DNA of 43,456 nt from Acidobacteriota bacterium (GCA_016934295.1 JAFGTD010000038.1:1-43456), one strand, 5' to 3'; counted from the stretch's first letter, positions 26,008 through 35,265 are shown. The notes: a model not told the origin generated them from the letters alone. Program-made: numbers and translations.

Positions 26008-27366
26008 ATGAATCAGGCAGATGTGATTGTCATAGGCAGCAGCGCCGCAGGTCTCGTTGCTGCGATTACAGGAAAAAACGCAAACCCGGATAAGAAAATC
26101 ACCGTAATCCGTAAGGAAGAAAAAACATTGGTTCCCTGCGGCATTCCCTACATTTTCGAATCCGTGAAATCAACGGAAAATGACCTGATGCCTTCCGAGA
26201 AGATGTTCGACACCGCCGGCATCGACCTTGTTGTCGGCGAAGTCGTTTCCGTTAATCGCGATGAGAAAAGCTGCACGCTCCGCAGCGGCGAAAAATTCGG
26301 CTACGACAAATTGGTTCTCGCCACAGGTTCAAAACCGACCAAACCGTCCTGGCTTAAGGGCGCTGAACTGCAGAATGTGTTTACCGTCCCCAAAGATAAA
26401 GTCTATCTGGACGCCATGCAGGTTTCATTGGCGGACTGCAACAAGGTGGTCGTGATCGGGGCAGGATTCATCGGCGTCGAGCTTTCGGATGAGCTGGTGA
26501 AATCGGGCAAGGAGGTCGTCCTGGTGGAGAAGTTGCCGAATATTCTGGCTCTTGCCTTCGACGAAGATATCGCCGTTCGCATCGAAGAACTGCTTTCCAG
26601 CCGTGGAGTTTCACTGAAAACAGGGATAGGGGTTCAGGAAATATTCGGAGATACCCGCGTAACCGGAGTGCGCCTGGAAAACGGAGAAACCCTGCCCGCG
26701 GATGCTGTGATTCTGTCGATCGGCTATAAGCCGGATTCCAGTCTTGCCATAGATGCCGGTTTGAGCGTGAGCGAAACGGGCTTCATAAAAGTCGATGAAT
26801 ATATGCGCACGGAAGATCCGGATATTTTTGCCGTCGGCGACTGCGCCGAGAAACGCGACTTTTTCACCCGCAAGCAGAATCCCGTCATGCTGGCCTCCAC
26901 GGCGTGCGCCGAAGCCAGAACAGCCGGAATCAACCTGTTTAAGCTTTCAGTGGTCAAAACGTTTAACGGCACACTCTCCATTTTTGCCACTGCGCTGGGG
27001 GATACCGGATTCGGAGTCGCCGGGCTGACGGAGAAAAAAGCGCGAGAGGAAGGCTTCGATATCGTAACGGGCGTTTTCGAAGGCACGGACAAGCATCCCG
27101 GAACATTGCCCGGCACGCATAAGCAGATGGTGAAGCTGATTTTCGGCAACGAATCCGGAATTCTTCTCGGGGGGGAAGTGATCGGAGGGCTGTCGGTCGG
27201 TGAGCTTACGAACATGATCGGCTTTATCATTCAGAACCGCATGAACGTCAATTCGATCCTGACGTCCCAAATCGGTACGCACCCTCTCCTGACGGCGTCG
27301 CCGGCCGGATACCCGCTTTTGAAGGCCACGGGAGTCGTCGCACGAAAAAGAATCGGACTGCTGTAA
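26008..27366 (+). CDS. CoA-disulfide reductase / NADH oxidase-like flavoprotein
   Basis: A 452-residue FAD- and NAD(P)H-dependent oxidoreductase with one active-site cysteine. The FAD dinucleotide fold is VIVIGSSAAGLVAA (residues 6-19). Cys44 in LVPCGIPYIF takes the place of the single redox cysteine of CoA-disulfide reductases, persulfide reductases and NADH oxidases. The NAD fold is VVIGAGFIGVELSDEL, FAD motif 2 is IFAVGDCAE, and a dimerisation domain completes the length. Likely roles are CoA-disulfide or polysulfide reduction, or oxygen defence in an anaerobe. No rhodanese domain is present. It converges on the EamA gene with a palindrome between them. Confidence 0.9.
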   Translation: MNQADVIVIGSSAAGLVAAITGKNANPDKKITVIRKEEKTLVPCGIPYIFESVKSTENDLMPSEKMFDTAGIDLVVGEVVSVNRDEKSCTLRSGEKFGYDKLVLATGSKPTKPSWLKGAELQNVFTVPKDKVYLDAMQVSLADCNKVVVIGAGFIGVELSDELVKSGKEVVLVEKLPNILALAFDEDIAVRIEELLSSRGVSLKTGIGVQEIFGDTRVTGVRLENGETLPADAVILSIGYKPDSSLAIDAGLSVSETGFIKVDEYMRTEDPDIFAVGDCAEKRDFFTRKQNPVMLASTACAEARTAGINLFKLSVVKTFNGTLSIFATALGDTGFGVAGLTEKKAREEGFDIVTGVFEGTDKHPGTLPGTHKQMVKLIFGNESGILLGGEVIGGLSVGELTNMIGFIIQNRMNVNSILTSQIGTHPLLTASPAGYPLLKATGVVARKRIGLL

Positions 27367-27367
27367 T

Positions 27368-27398
27368 ATTAATTTCGGTGACTGTCACCGAAATTAAT
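27368..27398. repeat. 31-base palindrome, copy 2 of TTTCGGTGAC family
   Basis: Fifteen-base arms pair perfectly around a single central T (27383). It fills the 31 bases between two convergent genes, reaching the first base of the complement of the EamA stop codon, so it could end transcription from both sides. Confidence 0.9.
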
Positions 27399-28309
27399 TA
27401 AGCGGCGGGAAAATGGCTTAAAGCGATCCAGATGGAGACTATTATAAGAATAGATGCAGCCAGGCGAAGCATGTAGACCTTCCTGCTTTGCGTTTCCAGT
27501 ATTGTGCTTCCGCGATGGGTCAGGACCGCGCTGATAAGCACGATAAAAATGCCCCGGGTCGACTGCAGTATATTCGGAATCACCACACCGCTGCCCATCT
27601 CCAGCAGGATCACATAAAGCAGTGTCGCCGCAATAATGGATACACCGGCATAAATGCAGAGCTGTAGATCCACTCCTTTTAAAAGAAGCGGCACCTTCTT
27701 TTTCCTGATATAGGGAATGATACCGAGCGAAAGGATCCCAACGACAAAGTTGTAGTAGATCATGAAATTAAATGAGTCCACATACACCAGGGCCCGCTTG
27801 ATAAAGATGTCCGTGAATCCGAAAATGATACTGCAGGCGGTCATCAACGCAATCGGCTTTAATGGGAATTTGCCGCTTCTGCTTTTCGACGGAGAGTAGC
27901 TGAGAATGGCGATTGAAATGGCCACTAAAACAGCGGCGATATAGACCTGCCAGTTGTGTTTTTCACCAAGCATGGGAATCGCCAGCAGCCCGGCGAAAAT
28001 CACCTTGCTTCCCATAATCGGCATCACGCTGGAAGCATCCCCGCAGTGGAGCGCCATGTATAAAAACAAATAGGCGGCAACGCAGGTTATACATGATGTC
28101 ACGAGCGGCGCCAGCCCGGCGGCAGGAGGAAATTGCGGCTTGATAAAAAGCCAGAGTACCGGCGTAAAGAGCGCCTGAATAACGTTTATATAAAGAAATA
28201 AAAGAAACGGTTCCCGTATCCTGTTTTTAAGAAGTGCTTTTGAGAATGCGGAATAGATGCTGTGCGCGAAACCTGAAGACAGGCCTACAAGTAAAAAAGC
28301 GATATTCAT
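27398..28309 (-). CDS. EamA/DMT-family transporter
   Basis: A 303-residue membrane protein of the drug/metabolite transporter superfamily, with about ten hydrophobic segments in two EamA halves (GDASSVMPIMGSKVIFAGLL in the first). Substrate unknown; family members export metabolites, amino acids or drugs. I place the start at ATG 28309, where the first membrane segment begins; the frame is open further upstream but would translate through a palindrome. Both ends of the gene are flanked by near-identical palindromes (27368 and 28330), so it looks like an inserted cassette. It is downstream of, and parallel to, the beta-oxidation genes. Confidence 0.85.
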   Translation of the reverse strand: MNIAFLLVGLSSGFAHSIYSAFSKALLKNRIREPFLLFLYINVIQALFTPVLWLFIKPQFPPAAGLAPLVTSCITCVAAYLFLYMALHCGDASSVMPIMGSKVIFAGLLAIPMLGEKHNWQVYIAAVLVAISIAILSYSPSKSRSGKFPLKPIALMTACSIIFGFTDIFIKRALVYVDSFNFMIYYNFVVGILSLGIIPYIRKKKVPLLLKGVDLQLCIYAGVSIIAATLLYVILLEMGSGVVIPNILQSTRGIFIVLISAVLTHRGSTILETQSRKVYMLRLAASILIIVSIWIALSHFPAA

Positions 28310-28329
28310 AATTGGAACTTCATCAGCAG

Positions 28330-28356
28330 TAATTTCGGTGACTGTCACCGAAATTA
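28330..28356. repeat. 27-base palindrome, copy 3 of TTTCGGTGAC family
   Basis: Thirteen-base arms around a central T (28343); identical to copy 2 over all 27 bases. It lies 20 bases before the EamA start and 112 after the stop of the dehydrogenase-hydratase gene. Confidence 0.9.
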
Positions 28357-28468
28357 TTAGGCACCTAAACGACGGGCTCCTGAGTATGGATACCCAGGAG
28401 CCCGCAGTAGAGCTACTCTTGCCTGCCGCGGGAACTTTCCTCCTGCGGCGGACAAGTGTCATAACCGG

Positions 28469-30478
28469 CTATTTGGAAAATTCAGGTTTTCTCTTTTCCA
28501 TGAACGCCATAACACCTTCCTTGCAGTCTGCTGCACAGGAGATGTCGCCGGCTCCCACGTAGGCGATCTCCAGAGCTTCAGCCAGCGTTCCGGCTTTTGC
28601 AGACTTGTTGATGATCCCGCCGATGATTCCAAGGATTTCCTTGCTAAGCGGAAGATCGCCGGCCTTCGGATCGTCCGGCACAACGAACTCGGGAATGCCG
28701 ACCGCTCCGTCGGCGATCCTTGGGATGTTCCCCTGGAGGCTGTTCACCTCGGCGATGGCCGCGTCGATCAACTCGGGGAAGGTCTTCGCGGTTTTCTTCA
28801 CCATTCCGATTTCCACGGCTTCCTTAATCGTCAGCCTTTCGGATTTTCCGATCATCGCGTGGAATTTTTCCGCAGCCTTGGGCCATTTGCGATACGGGAT
28901 CACAACACCGCCCATGCCCGGGATCATTCCCAGGGTGATTTCCGGAAGCTGCATGAATGCTTTTTCCATGGCCACCAAGCTGTGGCAACGGATGGCAAGT
29001 TCCGTACCGCCGCCCATGGCAAGACCGTTAAGCGCCGCAACAACCGGCTTGTTCATCTGGTCGATGTACTCCAGGACTTTCGAATTGCCGCGCGACAGGG
29101 CCTGGCCCTTTTCGTGGTCGCCGAAGGTGGCGATAAATCCGCCGATATCGGCTCCGGCGCAGAAGGCCTTGGGGCCGTAACCCGTGATCACGAACCCTTT
29201 CACGGACTTATCCGATTCGCCTTTTTTCAACTCGGCGAGTATTTCATTGCAGGTATGGTCGCTCAACGCGTTGGCCGCCTGGGGCCTGCGGATGGTGAGG
29301 ATTTTTACTCCATCCTTTTCGTCGACCAGGACGTCCCGCGGGAAATCGACGTACTCTTCGATCGGTTTCGTGGGCTCCGGAAAACCGGGACGCTCGGCAA
29401 GGAACTTCTTCATTATGTCGGCGACCTTTTTGGCGCCAAAACCCTTCATAAGATCGAATATGCCTTTCTTATAGCCGAGGGCGACCATACTGCCGAAATT
29501 GAGATCAGAGCTGGTACCGATGCTCTTGTCAGCGATATAGAAGGCCTGCGAGAAGACGCATCCCAGGAAGCGCATCCGGATCCATTCCGCAAGTTCGGGA
29601 TCCACGTCCACCTTGGTTCGGGGTTTGTTGTAGGTCCATTTGTCCACGGACAACAGCAGTTTGTTCGGCTTATAAGCGGGATTCTCCGCCGACCTGCGGG
29701 TCTGGGACGCATACGTCAGCGGATTGGTCATGATGCCGAAAGGCCCCATGCCCAGAAACTCTTCGCTGATGAAATCAATTTCCTTGCTGGAAGCCTTATC
29801 CAGCATAAACGTGGTCTCACTGCCCCAGCTTTCAAACAACCGGTTCAGAAGGAAGGAAAAGACATTCGCTGCAGAGAGTGGCGTTTTCCCATTCTGGGCC
29901 ATGAGCCAGAGTAGATAGTCGATAACTTCTTTATCGGATTTTTCCCAGGCGATGACCTCGACGCCCATGCTGCGCCATGCCGGTTCGAAAAAGTGGGTAT
30001 TCGCGGTCCTCTCCGGGTGTTTCAGATGGCTGAAGATCTGATCCGCCAATATGCCGCTGGTATTAGAGGTGATAATCGCATCCTCTCTGACAATCGATTC
30101 AACCAGTGAAAGGATTTTCTTTTTAATTTCCAGGTCTTCCGTGGCCGCTTCGATCACAAGGTCGCAGTTTTTAAGCTTATTGTAATCGGTGGTGTATTCG
30201 ACATTGCCCAGAATGCCTTCCACCTGCTCGGGGCGCAGCTTTTTTCTCTCCACGCCTTTTTGTGCATAGCCTTCAAACCGTTTCTTTGCTCTCTCCAACG
30301 GTTCTTCAACCACATCCACCATGTAGAGTTTCTTGTCCGGGAAAGCGAGCCGGAAAGAATAGGCAATATCGGGACCGATATTCCCGGCGCCGAGCACCGC
30401 CATTTCCTCAGGTACAGACCGTGTGGGCTGAATGAGGTATGGATTCTGAAAGCTTGGATACAGGTCTTTTGTCGTCAT
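28469..30478 (-). CDS. Fused 3-hydroxyacyl-CoA dehydrogenase / enoyl-CoA hydratase
   Basis: A 669-residue bifunctional beta-oxidation enzyme. Residues 25-370 are an NAD-dependent 3-hydroxyacyl-CoA dehydrogenase, with VLGAGNIG and the catalytic set Ser138, His162, Glu174 and Asn212. Residues 385-600 are a crotonase with both catalytic glutamates, Glu493 (GGGTELA) and Glu513 (LPEITLG). The dehydrogenase-first order is opposite to FadB/MFE-1 and equals that of archaeal crotonyl-CoA hydratase/3-hydroxybutyryl-CoA dehydrogenase. AGGAGA precedes ATG 30478. It follows the thiolase gene by 30 bases, so hydration, oxidation and thiolysis are encoded in one operon. Confidence 0.92.
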   Translation of the reverse strand: MTTKDLYPSFQNPYLIQPTRSVPEEMAVLGAGNIGPDIAYSFRLAFPDKKLYMVDVVEEPLERAKKRFEGYAQKGVERKKLRPEQVEGILGNVEYTTDYNKLKNCDLVIEAATEDLEIKKKILSLVESIVREDAIITSNTSGILADQIFSHLKHPERTANTHFFEPAWRSMGVEVIAWEKSDKEVIDYLLWLMAQNGKTPLSAANVFSFLLNRLFESWGSETTFMLDKASSKEIDFISEEFLGMGPFGIMTNPLTYASQTRRSAENPAYKPNKLLLSVDKWTYNKPRTKVDVDPELAEWIRMRFLGCVFSQAFYIADKSIGTSSDLNFGSMVALGYKKGIFDLMKGFGAKKVADIMKKFLAERPGFPEPTKPIEEYVDFPRDVLVDEKDGVKILTIRRPQAANALSDHTCNEILAELKKGESDKSVKGFVITGYGPKAFCAGADIGGFIATFGDHEKGQALSRGNSKVLEYIDQMNKPVVAALNGLAMGGGTELAIRCHSLVAMEKAFMQLPEITLGMIPGMGGVVIPYRKWPKAAEKFHAMIGKSERLTIKEAVEIGMVKKTAKTFPELIDAAIAEVNSLQGNIPRIADGAVGIPEFVVPDDPKAGDLPLSKEILGIIGGIINKSAKAGTLAEALEIAYVGAGDISCAADCKEGVMAFMEKRKPEFSK

Positions 30479-30508
30479 TTAATGTCTCCTTCAAATATCG
30501 TCCTGCTG

Positions 30509-31696
30509 TTAATTCACTTTGAAAACCAGGGCGGCTCCTGTATCGCCTGCCGCGCAACCGGCTACCAGTCCATAACCTCCGCCTTTTATAACCAGCTCTT
30601 CGATACATTCAATAGCCAGCCTCATGACCGTGGGTCCTTGCGGGTGTCCGTATATCAGAGAGCTTCCATAATTGTTGAAGATCTTGTCGTCGACCCCCAT
30701 CTCTTTTCTCATGATGATATCGTTGACGGAAAAAGGATTATGGGTTTTAACCGCCGCAAGATCGGACACCGCTATGCCCGCCTTTTCCAACGCCTGCTTC
30801 GATGCCGGGACCGGCGCCTCGGGCATGTGTGCCTTTTTGGAGCGCGCAACCCCGTAAGAAAGAATCTGGATGGTCACGCCTTTATCGGCAGAAAGTTCCT
30901 CTGCTTTCTCCTTTGTCGTGACGATCATACCGGCATTCCCGTCGGCAGCGTGGGTCTGGGAGCCGGCGTTTATTATCGAGTCCGGCATCGTCTTCAACCC
31001 TGCCAGACCTTCAGCAGTGCAGGGCGTGATCCCCTCGTCCTCTTCCACCATGATGGACTTTTTCCTGGAGAGCTTGACTTCCACGGGCAGCATATAGCGT
31101 TTCTGAAATTCGCGGCCATTCGCTGTCGACATCAGGTACTTGTTGTAGCGATCGAGAACCAGGGCATCGGATTCTTCCCGCGTGATGCCGTGCTCTTTAG
31201 TAACATTGATAGCCGTGCCCAGGGGGCCGGTGTCGCCGGTCGGTTCAAACATGAAACCGTCCAGCATCCAGCTTTCAAAGTCCGGCTTGCCGCCCAGGCC
31301 TGAAGGATTCGGCCAGAGAATGTTCGGACAATTCGATGCCCGGTCACAGGTAGCCACCAGTACATTGGCATCGCTTCCCGCCTCGACGGAGGTTGCGGCA
31401 GTTTTGATGGCAACCGTGGCGGTGGCGCACGCCTGCGCGACCCGGGGACCGGCGAGATAAGGATTGCCTATCAGCGAGGCAAACCAGGGGGCATCATAGA
31501 ACCACATCTTCTGGGGAATGGTCGCGCCGAAGACGAGACTGTCGAAGATATCCGGAGTGATTCCGCGTAATTCAAAGAACTTTTTCGCCGTATCAGCCGC
31601 CAGCATCACGGCGTGCTGCGTTTGAAACGATCCCTGCCACTTGCAGAAAGGCGAGCTCCAGTATCCTTTGTAGGGAACATATACATTCTTAAACAT
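30509..31696 (-). CDS. Thiolase (acetyl-CoA C-acyltransferase family)
   Basis: A 395-residue thiolase performing CoA-dependent cleavage of a 3-ketoacyl-CoA (or the reverse condensation). Nucleophile Cys90 is in VAQACATATVAIK, Asn in THNPFSVND, catalytic His in IYGHPQGPTVMR, and the second Cys in LVAGCAAGDTGAA. The HNPFSVND and VAGCAAGDTG forms differ from classic FadA (NEAFA, CIGGG) and resemble archaeal and lipid-transfer-type thiolases. Those often need a DUF35 zinc protein, which is not seen next to it. AAGGAG precedes ATG 31696. It is the first gene of an operon with the dehydrogenase-hydratase. Confidence 0.9.
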   Translation of the reverse strand: MFKNVYVPYKGYWSSPFCKWQGSFQTQHAVMLAADTAKKFFELRGITPDIFDSLVFGATIPQKMWFYDAPWFASLIGNPYLAGPRVAQACATATVAIKTAATSVEAGSDANVLVATCDRASNCPNILWPNPSGLGGKPDFESWMLDGFMFEPTGDTGPLGTAINVTKEHGITREESDALVLDRYNKYLMSTANGREFQKRYMLPVEVKLSRKKSIMVEEDEGITPCTAEGLAGLKTMPDSIINAGSQTHAADGNAGMIVTTKEKAEELSADKGVTIQILSYGVARSKKAHMPEAPVPASKQALEKAGIAVSDLAAVKTHNPFSVNDIIMRKEMGVDDKIFNNYGSSLIYGHPQGPTVMRLAIECIEELVIKGGGYGLVAGCAAGDTGAALVFKVN

Positions 31697-32362
31697 TTCC
31701 AGCTCCTTTCGAGTACATTATTTCGCGACTCTCAATATCTCTTTATTAAGAACTTACCTTAAGGACTTTTAGGTGATGCAGATAGGAATGCAAAGTTTAC
31801 AGGGCTTTGAGATCAGCCATATGTTTTCCGTAAAAACGAATAATATTTTATTCCCTCATCTTTGCACCATTGTTTGAAACCACCACGGCCCGGGGACGTC
31901 CCAAGCCTTGCCACACTCAAGGCAGTTCCATGACGGGCTGCCCGCCTCTGAAAAAGTCACACCGGCAAACGTGGGGAATGCAATCCCCTGGCGACCACGG
32001 GGGTAGGATTCGCCATTTTGGGCTCATCTCTTTACCCGCTTATTATCGGTTTACTTCTTCGAAATCTCAAACTTGCGCTGAAAAATATAGTTGATGCGCA
32101 GAATGAAATCAGATTTCGTCAAATAGGATATGAAAGACAGAGAATCTTAGTCAAGTACGAAATGCCATGCTGGATAACTATAATCAGATAAAATCATTGG
32201 GGGAAAATATTTGACACCAAAACGAACATGTTGATAACGTAAAACTCGATTTCATGGAATGGAACCAATCGGGTTTTCCCTTCGGAGAAGCGCTCAAGAG
32301 AAGGAAATTATGCTTTATTAATACTTTACAGTAATTAGGATTGACTGAAACGGGAGAGACGT
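31697..32362. other. Divergent intergenic region with a possible gene fragment
   Basis: A 666-base gap between the divergent thiolase and acyl-CoA synthetase genes. On the plus strand, a frame open to the stop at 32189-32191 lacks an ATG but would encode a hydrophobic helix and then a charged helix (about 32010-32191). On the minus strand, 31880-31990 reads as WNCLECGKAWD, zinc-ribbon-like, without a clear start. These may be decayed small genes. 31690-31800 and 32200-32362 are AT-rich and presumably hold the promoters. Confidence 0.3.
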
Positions 32363-34513
32363 ATGGGAAAGATTTCAGCGTTAGACGCATTCTTTAAACC
32401 GAAAAGTGTGGCCATTGTCGGAGCGTCCTCCGATCCCAAGAAGCCGGGTCATACCGCGCTCAAAAACCTTGTGTCCATGGGCTACAAAGGCAGTGTCTTC
32501 CCGGTCAATCCGCGTGAAGAGTCCATCCTCGGATTCCAATGTTACAAAAACACGCTGGACATCCCGGAACCGGTGGATGTTTGCGTTCTGTTGGTATCCG
32601 CGGACCTCACAATGAAGGTCGCGGATGAACTCGTTCAAAGGAAGAGCCGGTTTAACGATGTAACCGCAGCCGTTTGTATGTCGGCGGGATTCGGAGAACT
32701 GAATACCAGTGAGGGGAAAGAGCGCGAGCGCGAGCTTGTCCAGACTCTGGGATCCGCCTCGATCCGGCTTATCGGGCCAAACTGCGTTGGAGTATTCGAT
32801 ACCTACAGCGGATTCAACACGAATTTCGATATTGGAACCTACCCGAAAGGCGGGGTGAGTATCCTCACACAAAGCGGCGCATTCGCCAATTCCTTTCTCT
32901 TCTGGGCGGAGAAACTGCGCCTGGTCGGCGTCAGCAAATTTGCTTCGATCGGCAACATGGCGGATGTAACCATGGGGGAACTGCTGAATTACCTCAAAGA
33001 CGACGCATCCACTCGCGTGATTGCCCTTTATATGGAGGGATTTCCGAACCCGAGAGAGTTTTTTGAGGTCGCCCGTGAAGTCAGCGCCGTAAAGCCCATC
33101 GTGGTCATAAAAACCGGCAAAAGCGATATCGGCTCGAAAGCCGCATTGTCGCACACCGGTTCGGTTGCCGGATCCGACGCGATATACGACGGCGCTTTCA
33201 AACAGGCGGGCATCATACGTGCCGGGACCATACTGGAATTCTACGATACCATCAGAGCTTTCGCGAAACAGCCGATACCCGGCGGGAATCGCGTATCCAT
33301 ACTCACCCATATGGGCGGACCCGGGACAATCTGCATTGATGAAGTTTCCGCGACCAATAAACTGCAGTTGGCAAAACTTGCGCCCGAAACGGTAAAAGCA
33401 CTCAAGAGCATTTGCGCCCCGATGGCGAATATCGGGAATCCCGACGGATATGTCGATTTGACGGCCGCTCATTATGAGAAACTCCACAACCAGGTCCTGC
33501 AGATTTTATTCCGGGACAAGAACATCGATATGGTTCTGCAGATCCTGGCGCCGAGCGCATTTCTGGATCAGAACCTTCTCGTAAAGGAAATTGCTGCCGC
33601 CTGCCGGGAACGGCAGAGCGGGAAAACATTCCTGAATGCGGTGACTTTCGGTGAATTTGCGCACACTGTCCGGCAAGGTCTCGAGGACGGAGGCATGCCT
33701 ACATACGAATATTCCGACATGCTCGCCAGGGTTGCGGGCAATTTGGCGACCTATGCGGCCTACCGCAAGTCCCGTTCCAGAAAAGCCGGAATCCCCAAAT
33801 ACAAGCCAAATCCGAAAAGCCGGTCTGCAAAGGTAATTTCCAGCGCTTCCAAGCGTGGGCGAGTCAGTCTTCTGGAACCCGAGGCATACAAGGTGTGCGA
33901 TGAATACGGTATCAAAGTGCCTCCTTACCGGGTTGTGGAATCCGTAGAGACTGCCGTCGCTACAGCCAATAAAATCGGGTATCCCGTCGCGTTAAAGGTG
34001 GTCTCAGAAGAAATCCTGCACAAGACCGATGCCGGCGGCGTGATGCTTGGAATCGATTCGAACAGCGCCCTGAAGGGATCTTATAAACAGCTTGCGGCAA
34101 ATGTAAAGAAAGCGGCACCCGACTTATCCAAGATAAAGGTGCTGGTACAGAAAATGATTCCTTCCAACACCGAACTTGTTCTGGGGGCACTCAGAGATAA
34201 ATCTTTCGGGCCTGTAGTCATGTTCGGAATGGGCGGGATTTATGTGGAAGCGCTGAAGATGGTCGGTTTCCGCCTCTCGCCGGTCTCGCTTGAAGAAGCG
34301 AAAAAGCTGATCGTCGAAACGCTCCCGCCCGCTTTGATCAAGGGAGTGCGCGGAAGGGATCCTATGAATGTGGATGCGATCGCGGGCGTTCTCGTCTCGC
34401 TGGGACAACTGCTCGAAGAACAGCCGCAAATCGATGAAGTTGATTTCAACCCCGTTCTTCCCTACCGAAACGGATGCATCGCCGTCGATGCGAGAATTAT
34501 AATTTCAAAGTAG
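32363..34513 (+). CDS. Acyl-CoA synthetase (ADP-forming), fused alpha-beta, second copy
   Basis: A 716-residue paralogue of the gene at 15765 with the same order: CoA-binding domain (IVGASSDPKKPGHTA), ligase domains with phosphohistidine His264 in ALSHTGSVAG, and an ATP-grasp domain near 500-716 with GYPVALKVVSE and LHKTDAGGV. The two copies differ at many positions, so they are not a recent duplication and probably differ in substrate. GGGAGAG lies before ATG 32363. It diverges from the thiolase operon, so it could turn the acetyl-CoA made there into acetate and ATP. Its TAG stop is the first three bases of a hairpin repeat. Confidence 0.92.
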   Translation: MGKISALDAFFKPKSVAIVGASSDPKKPGHTALKNLVSMGYKGSVFPVNPREESILGFQCYKNTLDIPEPVDVCVLLVSADLTMKVADELVQRKSRFNDVTAAVCMSAGFGELNTSEGKERERELVQTLGSASIRLIGPNCVGVFDTYSGFNTNFDIGTYPKGGVSILTQSGAFANSFLFWAEKLRLVGVSKFASIGNMADVTMGELLNYLKDDASTRVIALYMEGFPNPREFFEVAREVSAVKPIVVIKTGKSDIGSKAALSHTGSVAGSDAIYDGAFKQAGIIRAGTILEFYDTIRAFAKQPIPGGNRVSILTHMGGPGTICIDEVSATNKLQLAKLAPETVKALKSICAPMANIGNPDGYVDLTAAHYEKLHNQVLQILFRDKNIDMVLQILAPSAFLDQNLLVKEIAAACRERQSGKTFLNAVTFGEFAHTVRQGLEDGGMPTYEYSDMLARVAGNLATYAAYRKSRSRKAGIPKYKPNPKSRSAKVISSASKRGRVSLLEPEAYKVCDEYGIKVPPYRVVESVETAVATANKIGYPVALKVVSEEILHKTDAGGVMLGIDSNSALKGSYKQLAANVKKAAPDLSKIKVLVQKMIPSNTELVLGALRDKSFGPVVMFGMGGIYVEALKMVGFRLSPVSLEEAKKLIVETLPPALIKGVRGRDPMNVDAIAGVLVSLGQLLEEQPQIDEVDFNPVLPYRNGCIAVDARIIISK

Positions 34514-34558
34514 GGGCGAACCTTCCGCCTTCGCCCCTAGCCGAATCGAAGATTCGGC
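34511..34558 (+). repeat. Double-hairpin TAGGGGCGAA repeat
   Basis: Hairpin 1 has 10-base perfect arms TAGGGGCGAA/TTCGCCCCTA (34511-34520 and 34530-34539). Hairpin 2 has 8-base perfect arms GCCGAATC/GATTCGGC (34540-34547 and 34551-34558) around GAA. The gene's stop codon is the first three bases. A degenerate copy lies at 17967. Confidence 0.9.
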
Positions 34559-34616
34559 CGGGCTTCGGCGGACAAGTTGGTGTTCGCCCTCATTCCGGAC
34601 TCGTCAAAAATGTAGC

Positions 34617-34635
34617 GGCGAACCTTGTGTTCGCC
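34617..34635 (+). repeat. Related GGCGAA hairpin repeat
   Basis: GGCGAA and TTCGCC form a stem around CCTTGTG. The sequence is the reverse complement of most of the hairpin at 40435-40460, so the two belong to the same family. The rest of the stretch to 34881 shows no gene. Confidence 0.75.
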
Positions 34636-34881
34636 TTCAATCAGATTACGGATTTAAATTGAAGATTAAAAATGATCTGACAGATTAAGTCTTTTGTTCA
34701 CAAGCATAGCCGTGGTCCGGCCCCAACCCTGCAACCCTCTCCCAACCCTAAACGAGGCTACCTGCCGATCCTCATTCATTGAACATTTCCACTATCTATA
34801 TCGTAAATTGAAACAGATAGCTCTCGAATATCAAGACCGAACCAGGCAGCGAATAATTTTTACTTTTTAAGGGAGAACATT

Positions 34882-35265
34882 ATGGAGCAGCACATAAAAA
34901 CACTGGGCATTCTGAATATTGTCTGGGGTTCCCTGGGAGCCTTTTGCGGAGTCTTTATACTTATTTTATTCGGCGGGGCTTACGGCATTGTGGAAGCAGT
35001 TTCGGTGCATGAACCTGACGCAGCATTGGCATTGCCTATTATCGGAATAGTCGGAGGATCTATTGCTGTTTTAATGCTTCTTGTATCCGTTCCATCCATC
35101 ATCGCCGGTATCGGGCTTCTTCAATTCAAATACTGGGCAAAAATACTGACAATCATAATATCGGTCCTGCATTTATTTAATTTTCCTCTCGGGACTGCCC
35201 TGGGAATTTACGGACTTGTTGTAATGTGTTCTTCAAAAAGCCGGGATTATTTCGTTTCCAACTAG
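34882..35265 (+). CDS. Small integral membrane protein of unknown function
   Basis: A 127-residue hydrophobic protein with about four predicted membrane segments (roughly 9-30, 48-75, 80-100 and 102-120) rich in Gly and Ile, and a short polar loop at 38-48. It does not match a family I recognise confidently; similar four-helix proteins are common in Bacteria as uncharacterised membrane proteins. AAGGGAG precedes ATG 34882. It stands alone between a repeat region and the VapBC pair. Confidence 0.7.
   Translation: MEQHIKTLGILNIVWGSLGAFCGVFILILFGGAYGIVEAVSVHEPDAALALPIIGIVGGSIAVLMLLVSVPSIIAGIGLLQFKYWAKILTIIISVLHLFNFPLGTALGIYGLVVMCSSKSRDYFVSN

Noticed and set aside
24954..28356. The three palindromes as a CRISPR array
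   Set aside because: Copies are 0.9-2.4 kb apart with genes between, and are perfect palindromes without spacers.
32381..33487. Minus-strand frame of 368 codons opposite the second acyl-CoA synthetase
   Set aside because: Antisense shadow; the plus strand holds all catalytic motifs.
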